From Pseudoalteromonas luteoviolacea NCIMB 1944 (GTDB lineage Bacteria; Pseudomonadota; Gammaproteobacteria; Enterobacterales; Alteromonadaceae), in contig NZ_AUXS01000018.1 in NCBI RefSeq assembly GCF_001625565.1, positions 61,597 to 125,596 on the forward strand: a DNA stretch of 64,000 bases, in the 5' to 3' direction. Under the pieces are notes generated by a model. It saw only the letters and a program-made list of their open reading frames with translations, was not told the DNA's origin and ran no database searches. The first letter of the stretch is position 1; the number at the start of each line of letters is the position of its first letter. Positions 25,363 to 31,985 of this stretch are shown here, one piece after another. The translations under genes were made by a program, and so were the position numbers.

Positions 25363-25462
25363 TATAACGCCTTAATAAACGGCAGAAAATAGCAGGCTAA
25401 ACTTAGCGAAGAATGAGCGCAAGCCTGCTGTTTTGCGTCCATTGTTTAATTAATTTGTTATA
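25363..25462 (-). repeat. attC site 2
   Basis: Read on the minus strand it begins TTATAACAAATTAATT, passes a GGACGC element, shares the core AGCAGGCTTGCGCTCA with attC-1, and ends TTAAGGCGTTATAT. The stop codon of the 132-aa cassette gene (25458-25460) lies in its first arm. It is about 16 bp longer than attC-1 because of the AT-rich segment near its start. Confidence 0.8.
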
Positions 25463-25856
25463 AGCCACATACTGGGGTGATTACTTTACCAGAAAGGTCA
25501 ATTACTACCTTACGATTAAAGTTTTGTGTAGGCGAACCATTATTAAAAACAACATAGCCAACTTTATAAACCCAGTAATTGGTTGTAGCTTCTTCTGAAA
25601 AAACAGATGCTAAATTGTAATTTGTAACATGCGCTTCTTCGCCACTGCTTAAGTTAGCATTAGTCCAATTTTTGAAAGCGGTATTAATGCCCTTAATAGA
25701 AATAGGTAATTCAGATTCCCCATCCCAATTTACGCTAGGTGGTATTTGAAACTTAAAAAAACACTCTTTTCCTTTTGCAGTCCATCGCTCAAAAACACCC
25801 TCGCTACTAAAAGAAGCGCTGCTGAATAATAACAACAAAACTAGAAGGTTACGCAT
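25458..25856 (-). CDS. Cassette gene: secreted hypothetical protein (132 aa)
   Basis: A signal peptide (MRNLLVLLLLFSSASFSS) is followed by a mature domain of about 114 residues with two cysteines, one early (GKECFFKF) and one three residues from the end (TPVCGL), probably a disulfide. The C-terminal strand NRKVVIDLSGKVITP suggests a beta fold of the NTF2/cystatin size class. No family is recognised. AGGTAG precedes the ATG. It lies between attC-3 and attC-2. Confidence 0.65.
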   Translation of the reverse strand: MRNLLVLLLLFSSASFSSEGVFERWTAKGKECFFKFQIPPSVNWDGESELPISIKGINTAFKNWTNANLSSGEEAHVTNYNLASVFSEEATTNYWVYKVGYVVFNNGSPTQNFNRKVVIDLSGKVITPVCGL

Positions 25857-25870
25857 GTTCTACCTGTGGC

Positions 25871-25970
25871 TTATAACGCCCACATAATGGGCTAATAAAG
25901 CTTGGCTATAATTAGTGAGGCACGAACTAAGCCAAGCTTTATTAGCCCATGCGTTGATGCGTTTGTTATG
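25871..25970 (-). repeat. attC site 3, with a 21-bp perfect stem
   Basis: Read on the minus strand it opens ACATAACAAACGC and closes GGGCGTTATAA, close to the ends of Vibrio-type attC repeats. Between these a perfect 21-bp stem (25888-25908 with 25930-25950 approximately, beginning ATGGGCTAATAAAGC) flanks a loop of about 21 nt. The stop codon of the 25966 cassette gene is inside its first arm. Confidence 0.85.
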
Positions 25971-26439
25971 TGTAAACGCACTCTGTAACTTTGAAATCTG
26001 TAAAATACACTTTGAATATAGAGCCAGAGCGTAATTCAATAATATGTTTGTATAGCCCATTTTCCAACGATACTTCGTGAGTTACAACATCACCATGAAA
26101 AGTATCATTGTAATTAAATTCATTTTCATGACCGATTAGTTTGTAGGATTTAACATTGTTATAGATTAAAACAATGTCGCGATCATGTTGTTGCCCGATT
26201 AGGCTTAAAATGATTGATAACGAAGCATCAAAAGGACGCTGTTTATTGCGATTCTCGGCAATAGTTAAAGATGAAACCCAACTATCATGAAGCGACTTGG
26301 GGTGATTTAACTTGTAACGTTCAAGATCCGTTGCGAATTCAAAGAGCTGTTCAGGAAATTTCGCTTTGTTGGTAACAAGATTAGAAATATATTTATCGAA
26401 ATTTGAATTCACAATTGAACTTCCATTTACACCTAACAA
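25966..26439 (-). CDS. Cassette gene: hypothetical soluble protein, start uncertain
   Basis: The protein of about 157 aa has no signal peptide. Its C-terminal half (DIVLIYNNVKSYKLIGHENE, then VVTHEVSLENGLYKHIIELR) looks like a small beta-sandwich similar in style to immunity proteins or DUF families common in cassettes. The only listed start is a TTG at 26439. The frame remains open upstream to a TAG near 26510 and reads plausibly (NGPWFGRKTVQWVDIKLL) but contains no ATG, GTG or TTG. Either the true 5' end was lost or an unusual start is used. Confidence 0.5.
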   Translation of the reverse strand: MLGVNGSSIVNSNFDKYISNLVTNKAKFPEQLFEFATDLERYKLNHPKSLHDSWVSSLTIAENRNKQRPFDASLSIILSLIGQQHDRDIVLIYNNVKSYKLIGHENEFNYNDTFHGDVVTHEVSLENGLYKHIIELRSGSIFKVYFTDFKVTECVYT

Positions 26440-26572
26440 TTTAATATCGACCCATTGGACCGTTTTTCTACCAAACCATGGGCCATTTTTATCATTGTAC
26501 TGGTTCTATCACAATAACTAACTTGTTGCTAAAGATATTTTTTATATCATTGTAGAAATTATGGAAAGGATA

Positions 26573-26597
26573 AAAACGACCCAATGGGTCGTTTTCT
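26573..26597. terminator. Strong bidirectional terminator
   Basis: AAAACGACCC and GGGTCGTTTT form a perfect 10-bp stem with an AAT loop. A- and T-tracts on both sides make it effective in either direction. It separates the cassette cluster from the siderophore-interacting protein gene. The rest of 26440-26891 shows no gene. Confidence 0.8.
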
Positions 26598-26891
26598 TGA
26601 CTATAGAAAAATCACAAAACAACTGGGCATAAGCTCAATGCTTTAAAAATATTTTCTAATGGCCGCTATTCTTTGAGGCATTCGACTAAACATGTTTTGG
26701 GGCAGAAACAAGTTACGCATTAAGGTCCGCTTTTGGCACATACACGACTATCAGGTTTGATTGAGCCCTGTTAATCGAATCTGACAGATCAAATTAAGAC
26801 TTAATCACACAATGTACCAATTAGGTTTAAAGAGACAAAAAGAAAGTACAGCCTTGATTGCTTTGCGCTCAACTTTCCTATTCCATTGGGA

Positions 26892-27689
26892 TCAGTCTGA
26901 GAGCTGTGAATCCACTCTTTTTTCAACTTTATGTTCGTCTTCTGTACAATCATATTTCCAATAGCTGCTCACATACATCTGCTCTTTCTCAATGCCTTTT
27001 GTTCGCTTAAACCAACGACGCAGTGTCTTCATAGTATCAAACTCACAGGCACACCAAACAAAAACGCGGCCTTGATGCCAATCCAGAGCTTGAACGGTGT
27101 CCAACAATTGGCTGTTTCTACCTGGCGTACCATTGACCTTCCAGATCACATCAACACCACCGGGTTTGGTGAGATCCAAAATATCTTCTTGTTGCGTCAC
27201 TTCTAGCACCACAGTTCCCTTGGCAGTTTTTGGTAATCGCTCTAAATAACAACTTATGGCGGGTATCGCCGTCATATCGCCAATAAATAAAAACCAATCT
27301 GCACTGCTATCGACTCCCATCGTGCTCCCAGGACCGCCAACGATCATCTCATCTCCTGCTTGCGCTTCCCTAGCCCAATCTGAAGCAGGTGCCATGCTGC
27401 CTTCATTAGAATGCAGTGCAAAATCGAGGGTGAGTTGCTGTGTTGCCTTATCAAATCCACGCACTGTGTATGTACGCATCATGATATTTTGACGGCTTAA
27501 CTGCTCAAATGCCTCTTCTTCACGCAGTGCTCTACCCTGCTTGGTAAAAAGCAGCTTCACATAGCCTCCTTCAAAGCCACTAGGAAAACTTGCTAAATCA
27601 GGTCCCGTTAATACAACCCGTTTCATATTCGGTGATAAATATTCACTCTCTAACACTTTTGTTTTGCGATAATTGCCAACAGCCATCAT
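26892..27689 (-). CDS. Siderophore-interacting protein, FAD-dependent ferric-siderophore reductase (ViuB-like)
   Basis: The protein has the SIP layout: an N-terminal FAD-binding barrel with MKRVVLTGPDLASFP and the flavin motif MRTYTVRGFD, followed by GGPGSTMGVD. A C-terminal NAD(P)H-binding part (WFLFIGDMTAIPAISCYLER, with VFVWCACEFD) follows. Enzymes of this family reduce Fe(III) in imported siderophores so iron can be released. AAGG lies 5 nt before the ATG. No siderophore biosynthesis or transport gene adjoins it, and I see no clear Fur box upstream. The AraC gene upstream could regulate it. Confidence 0.9.
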   Translation of the reverse strand: MMAVGNYRKTKVLESEYLSPNMKRVVLTGPDLASFPSGFEGGYVKLLFTKQGRALREEEAFEQLSRQNIMMRTYTVRGFDKATQQLTLDFALHSNEGSMAPASDWAREAQAGDEMIVGGPGSTMGVDSSADWFLFIGDMTAIPAISCYLERLPKTAKGTVVLEVTQQEDILDLTKPGGVDVIWKVNGTPGRNSQLLDTVQALDWHQGRVFVWCACEFDTMKTLRRWFKRTKGIEKEQMYVSSYWKYDCTEDEHKVEKRVDSQLSD

Positions 27690-27865
27690 TGATACCTTTT
27701 GTTCTTTGTTAATAATACGAATGGCAGTGTGAAATATTTAATAAACTCGTCCTTGAAAGGGCTGAGACTTAGATTTGAATAATGGAAATTTAAAAGCGAT
27801 ATCTATAAACGTGATATCGTTTTTTGTTGCTTCGTCTTAGGAGGGAATAAGTGCATTACCATACA

Positions 27866-28720
27866 TCAATTGGACTCATGCAAATAATTTGATATGCCAC
27901 CATATGCATCAATTGTTAGGCCTCTGTCAGTGGCATATTTGGCAGGCGTAAAACCGAGCTGGGATTTAAGATAACGAATCAAATGAGGTTGATCACTAAA
28001 GCCGAATCGACATGCAACCTCAGCCCAATCAATCTCCTCTTTGTTGCGTGAATATAAGTATTCGAGCATTGCTTCAAGCCTATTCATTGACTGGCATTGC
28101 TTCAGTGTAAATCCGGTCGTTTTGCTGAATGCTCTCTCTAATGTTCTTTGACTGCAATGTAATTGCTCACCTAGCCGAGCAATGGGCTCTATGTTGATTA
28201 CTTTCAAAGCTTTGGATGTTAATTCACTGTACCTGTCTTGATGAAATTGAGTAAGCCAACGCGCTAACACGCTATCAAGTTTATCACGACACAAAGTATT
28301 GCTCGCTCGAGCGAGTGATAGCAAATCAATCACTTCTAATTCACTCATTACCAGCAGAGCCTGTAAATCAATTGCAGCAACTTGGTCCAGTGTTGGGTGG
28401 CCGAAACCAGGTATTTTTATGGCATAGAACGCGCCGACTTTAAACTTAATACCGAGATGAATAAAAGAGCAAGAGTGATCTAACTGTAAGGATTGTAAAT
28501 GGGGAAATAGAATATGGCTCCCGACACCACATTCTATATTGCCGCCAAAATTGTAAGAATAAGGTTGGTCCGCGGGAGACATAATTAAGTGACCACTAGG
28601 GTCGGGGTTTAGCTTAGGAAATTGAACACCTTGCGCTTGTTCCCCCTTCTCAATCAGCCAATAACACTCAACAAAAGTAGACACAACAGAACACTGAGGG
28701 AATTGTAACCACTGGATCAT
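27866..28720 (-). CDS. AraC-family transcriptional regulator (DUF6597-type N-terminus)
   Basis: The first 170 residues contain a sensor starting MIQWLQFPQCSVVSTFVECYW and FIHLGIKFKVGAFYAIKIPG, as in the DUF6597 group. The C-terminus is an AraC helix-turn-helix pair (IARLGEQLHCSQRTLERAF and VACRFGFSDQPHLIRYLKSQ, ending LGFTPAKY). I choose the ATG at 28720 because AGAGAG lies 4 nt upstream; the longer ORF adds 27 residues with no homology. It lies upstream of the SIP gene in the same orientation, and a role in iron or antibiotic response is possible but unproven. Confidence 0.88.
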   Translation of the reverse strand: MIQWLQFPQCSVVSTFVECYWLIEKGEQAQGVQFPKLNPDPSGHLIMSPADQPYSYNFGGNIECGVGSHILFPHLQSLQLDHSCSFIHLGIKFKVGAFYAIKIPGFGHPTLDQVAAIDLQALLVMSELEVIDLLSLARASNTLCRDKLDSVLARWLTQFHQDRYSELTSKALKVINIEPIARLGEQLHCSQRTLERAFSKTTGFTLKQCQSMNRLEAMLEYLYSRNKEEIDWAEVACRFGFSDQPHLIRYLKSQLGFTPAKYATDRGLTIDAYGGISNYLHESN

Positions 28721-28822
28721 AATGCTCTCTGACGCTAAAATGGAATACTCATTTATAGCAGTTGATGACACTGCCCCAAAGCCTTTTATCCTAAAATACA
28801 CAAGGCGGTTGGAAGCAAATAA

Positions 28823-29644
28823 TTAACGATTGGAAAAATCAAACTGCACAATTCTATTCAATGCAGTAAAGCCCGCTTTATAAATTGCTTTTTGTGCCCC
28901 TATATTACTACTTTCTGTAGAACAAACAGCTTTCAGCCCTTTTTTCTTGGCAATCATTACCAATTGTTTTAGTACCCGAGTTGCTAAACCTTGTCGTCTA
29001 TGTTCTGTCGATACAATCATTCCAACGTCTGCAAATTGTGTTTGGTACTCATCAAATAATCGGCACTCGCCTGTCGCGACCACGCTTCCATTTCTGACCC
29101 AATACCACAACTCGTTACGGCTGATTAAACGCGTATAGTAACTTGTGAGCCACTCTTTCGGCGCATCTATCGCTTCAAAAGCAAAATCGACTAGCAAGCT
29201 TAACTGGCCATCGTCTGCTAAATTGAGATCTATCTCATTTACTTCTCTCACAGCTTTATCTTCACAAAACTGGTACATAAGTGCATTGACCGAATGTGCT
29301 GCTGAGCCATCCATGCATAACGATAAATATTGCGGCTCCGCGGTACTGGCAAAAGCACCTTTAACTTCGCCTATAGCAGCACTTTCACCGTTAATAATTG
29401 ACGTAAATAGATCGCTAGGCAATGTATTGGCTAATTCTGACAAATAAAACTGTAAAAGGTACTTTTCACTATTGATACAACAATAGCCAACCAAGTTTTC
29501 ACCTTCATAAAAGCCGAAGTGCTGCGCCATTGGAACAAATCCAAAGTGCCACATACCATCTAGGGGGCTTGTAGATGCGTTAAAGTATGCCGTTTTTAAA
29601 ACGCGGAGTTCGCTTGGCTGAGTAATTTCTCTGATGTTTAACAT
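28823..29644 (-). CDS. GNAT family N-acetyltransferase
   Basis: The 273-aa protein has a unique N-terminal half and a C-terminal GNAT domain: WYWVRNGSVVATGECRLF, then VGMIVSTEHRRQGLATRVLK (the acetyl-CoA loop RRQGLA) and AVCSTESSNIGAQKAIYKAG. It ends in the FXALNRIVQFDFS strand. The two-part size is typical of FR47-like double GNAT proteins in which only the second half binds CoA. The substrate is unknown. AGGATTG precedes the ATG by a normal distance. Confidence 0.85.
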   Translation of the reverse strand: MLNIREITQPSELRVLKTAYFNASTSPLDGMWHFGFVPMAQHFGFYEGENLVGYCCINSEKYLLQFYLSELANTLPSDLFTSIINGESAAIGEVKGAFASTAEPQYLSLCMDGSAAHSVNALMYQFCEDKAVREVNEIDLNLADDGQLSLLVDFAFEAIDAPKEWLTSYYTRLISRNELWYWVRNGSVVATGECRLFDEYQTQFADVGMIVSTEHRRQGLATRVLKQLVMIAKKKGLKAVCSTESSNIGAQKAIYKAGFTALNRIVQFDFSNR

Positions 29645-29793
29645 CGCTTCAATCCTACTTCTATTGCTTAAATTTCGTAGTCTTGAACCAAAAAAACCGT
29701 CCTCAACTACAACTCAATGAAAACAATTTTAATGAAGTTTTTATATTCGAGATTGAATAAAAACGACAACTTAAAAAGAGCAAAATGGCGCCT

Positions 29794-29889
29794 TCAAGTT
29801 AACACACCAACAACCGCCAAATTCAATGCTATCAAGCCTGGCAACACGGCTTGGTGCGCAACAACATAAAAAGAAATTAGCTTATACAT
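29794..29889 (-). CDS. Possible 31-aa hydrophobic micro-ORF
   Basis: An ATG at 29889 opens 31 codons (MYKLISFYVVAHQAVLPGL then IALNLAVVGVLT) that would form a single membrane helix. No ribosome-binding site is evident, so it may be a small membrane protein, the start of a lost gene, or chance. It is the only coding-like element seen between the GNAT gene and the efflux operon promoter (29645-30038). Confidence 0.25.
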   Translation of the reverse strand: MYKLISFYVVAHQAVLPGLIALNLAVVGVLT

Positions 29890-30038
29890 TTTCAATGAAC
29901 TACTAATAAAAACTGTTCAAACTTTAACAGCCCACCTCAGGCTAAATCTTTCATAGTCGACCTTCTAGGTGCTCTAGTGAACCCCATTTAAATATTCTCA
30001 GGGGGAGATAAGCTTAAATATTAAATAGTCTAGTTCGA

Positions 30039-30066
30039 TTGACATCAGGTTTTTGAGAGTTAAAAT
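30039..30066 (+). promoter_or_regulatory. Sigma-70 promoter of the efflux operon
   Basis: TTGACA (30039-30044) and TAAAAT (30061-30066) are separated by 16 bp. Transcription would begin around 30073, inside the operator palindrome that follows. Confidence 0.65.
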
Positions 30067-30072
30067 AACGAC

Positions 30073-30091
30073 ATTCGAACATCATTCGAAT
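30073..30091. promoter_or_regulatory. Operator palindrome for the TetR-type repressor
   Basis: ATTCGAA and TTCGAAT are perfect arms around a 5-bp spacer, placed over the predicted transcription start. Size, symmetry and position are those of a TetR-family operator, so the encoded repressor probably controls its own operon here. Confidence 0.65.
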
Positions 30092-30125
30092 GAAAATCAA
30101 AACTGGTCACCTATGGAGTAATAAG

Positions 30126-30851
30126 ATGGCACCAGCACCTAAATATGATCAACAAACTCAGCGAAAAATGATCCTTGCCGCTGCAGAGCAATGCATCAAT
30201 GAAGCTTCGATCACAGACTTTACCATGGCCAAGATAGCGCGCATTGCGGGGCTTTCAATGGGCTCGGTATACAAGTTTGTACAAAGTAAGGAAGATATCG
30301 TGCTTGCCCTTGCCAATGAATCTTTTACACATCTCTCCAATATATTTGACCAGGTTCTTGCTCTTGAACTCAGTGCGCCCGAAAAGATTATCGCGATCAG
30401 CCTTATTTCACCGCTAAAGTTACAACTGTTCGAATTTGATTATGCACTTCAAACCTACGCAACCAATGAAGCTGTCATCAAAAAAGGTTCTACTTATTGG
30501 ACCGGTAAAATTATTGAAGCACAGTCTCGTTGTGAGTCTTCGTTTAAATTAGCATTGGTGGAAGCGATTAATGCTGGCGAACTTGAAGATGTACCGAACT
30601 TATCTGAAGCGATCGAAGAAATCATCATCAGCGGATGGGCGATGACGGTCGGGTATGAACAAGTACAACGTGTGCAACAGACAAAACAGATTATAGAAGG
30701 AACGGATTCATTGCTAGCACCATTACCTCTTAACCACCCAATTATCAGAAGCTCGGTACGTCTAATCAATAGCTACCCGTGGCGACAGCCTATAAATGAC
30801 GCCTCACTTAAACATATTGAACAACAACTGATTGCGCTAGACCTGCGTTAA
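30126..30851 (+). CDS. TetR-family repressor of the RND efflux operon
   Basis: The N-terminal helix-turn-helix is TetR-like: RKMILAAAEQCINEA, then FTMAKIARIAGLSMGSVYKF, then SKEDIVLALANE. The rest is a helical ligand-binding domain without obvious homology. I choose the ATG at 30126 (MAPAPKYD) because GGAG lies 7-10 nt upstream; the ATG at 30090 lies inside the operator. It is followed 18 bp later by the membrane fusion protein gene. The gene order regulator-MFP-RND and the overlapping promoter/operator suggest autorepression relieved by a drug or metabolite. Confidence 0.9.
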   Translation: MAPAPKYDQQTQRKMILAAAEQCINEASITDFTMAKIARIAGLSMGSVYKFVQSKEDIVLALANESFTHLSNIFDQVLALELSAPEKIIAISLISPLKLQLFEFDYALQTYATNEAVIKKGSTYWTGKIIEAQSRCESSFKLALVEAINAGELEDVPNLSEAIEEIIISGWAMTVGYEQVQRVQQTKQIIEGTDSLLAPLPLNHPIIRSSVRLINSYPWRQPINDASLKHIEQQLIALDLR

Positions 30852-30869
30852 TCACAGATAGGAGTAATT

Positions 30870-31985
30870 ATGAATATTAAACGTTGGCTCGCAGCTACCT
30901 TTATTGTCCTCGTTGTGATTGCCAGTTTGGGCTTTATCAAGTTTAGTCAAATACAAGCTCAAATTGCCTTTGGTGAATCATTTCCTGAACCATCAGCATC
31001 GGTAAAAAGCACCTATGCAAAAGCGATTGAGCATACCAGTAATATCAAAGTGGTTGGTCAGCTACAAGCGCGAAAAAACATGACTATCAGTAATGAATAT
31101 TCGGGACAAATTACCTATGTTGGCTTTAACCCGGGTGACACTGTAGAGTTTGAGCAAGTACTGTTGAAACTTGACACCAGTATTGACGAAGCAAATTTAA
31201 AAGCCGCTAAGGCACGCGTCAAATTAGCCAAATCGACCTATGCACGTGTTGTAAAATTGTTGAAACAAAAACGGATCAGCCCGGACGAAGTTGATAAAGC
31301 AGAAGCCGATGTCAGTATTGGCGAAGCTGAGGTGCAAAACCTGCAAGCCTTGATCGCGAAAAAAACCATCCGTGCCCCATTTACTGGTCAAACAGGCCTT
31401 GACCAATATCAGGTCGGTCAGTTTTTAGATGTAAATAGCCAGATTACTACAATGATTGGTAGCGACAATGCAATATGGGTGGACTTCCATGTTCCTCAAA
31501 CATTGGCACAACCACACATTGGCAGCCAAGTAAGCATTTCGCTGACAGATTCAAACAGCGCTGAGTTCAGAGATTTCCATGCGAAAATCATTGCCAAAAA
31601 ACCCAGCATTGATTCTGACTCTCGCCAGCAAAGTTACCGCGCGCTGCTACCGAATTCTGATAATCGATTTAATCACAATCAAATGACGATGGTCACAGTC
31701 CCTGCCAACACCATCAAAGCTGTATTAGTTCCAACTAACGCCATTACGCGTAGTCATTTTGGCGAATTTGTCTATCAACTCGAAAAAGACGAACAGCAGA
31801 ATTGGCGAGCGAAACCAGTTAAAGTGACGTTAGGTGACAAGGTACAAGACAACCAGATCGTTCTGACTGGGCTTTCTGGTGGTGAGTTTATTGCCAGCGA
31901 AGGAGCATTTAAACTCAGTGAAAATCTGTTGGTCTATACGGAGCAAACGGCATCATTAGATAATCAGAGTGGAGCACAGCAATGA
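30870..31985 (+). CDS. RND efflux membrane fusion protein (periplasmic adaptor)
   Basis: An N-terminal membrane anchor (residues 6-25) is followed by a lipoyl/barrel-sandwich domain (VVGQLQARKNMTISNEYSGQ and GFNPGDTVEFEQVLLKLD). A helical hairpin follows (LKAAKARVKLAKSTYARVVK), then beta-barrel and membrane-proximal domains (IRAPFTGQTGLDQYQVGQFL). This links the RND pump to an outer-membrane channel. The gene ends in an ATGA overlap with the pump gene. No TolC-like gene follows, so a channel encoded elsewhere must be used. Confidence 0.92.
   Translation: MNIKRWLAATFIVLVVIASLGFIKFSQIQAQIAFGESFPEPSASVKSTYAKAIEHTSNIKVVGQLQARKNMTISNEYSGQITYVGFNPGDTVEFEQVLLKLDTSIDEANLKAAKARVKLAKSTYARVVKLLKQKRISPDEVDKAEADVSIGEAEVQNLQALIAKKTIRAPFTGQTGLDQYQVGQFLDVNSQITTMIGSDNAIWVDFHVPQTLAQPHIGSQVSISLTDSNSAEFRDFHAKIIAKKPSIDSDSRQQSYRALLPNSDNRFNHNQMTMVTVPANTIKAVLVPTNAITRSHFGEFVYQLEKDEQQNWRAKPVKVTLGDKVQDNQIVLTGLSGGEFIASEGAFKLSENLLVYTEQTASLDNQSGAQQ

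Larger units (their letters stand above)
24823..26439 (-). mobile_element. CALIN: cluster of three attC sites with three gene cassettes, no integrase
   Basis: Three ORFs in the same orientation (minus) are each followed immediately by an imperfect inverted repeat of 84-100 bp bounded by TTATAAC-type ends, with stop codons embedded in the first arm. This is the arrangement of integron cassettes with attC sites. Two of the attC sites share a nearly identical core and the third has ends like Vibrio-type attC repeats. No intI tyrosine recombinase is present in the window. The cassettes code for two small secreted proteins and one soluble protein, none recognised, as is usual for sedentary cassette arrays. 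Confidence 0.8.

Noticed and set aside
25860..26060. Minus-strand 66-codon ORF across attC-3
   Set aside because: It reads through the attC inverted repeat into the end of a cassette gene in another frame and has no ribosome-binding site, so it is a by-product of the repeat.
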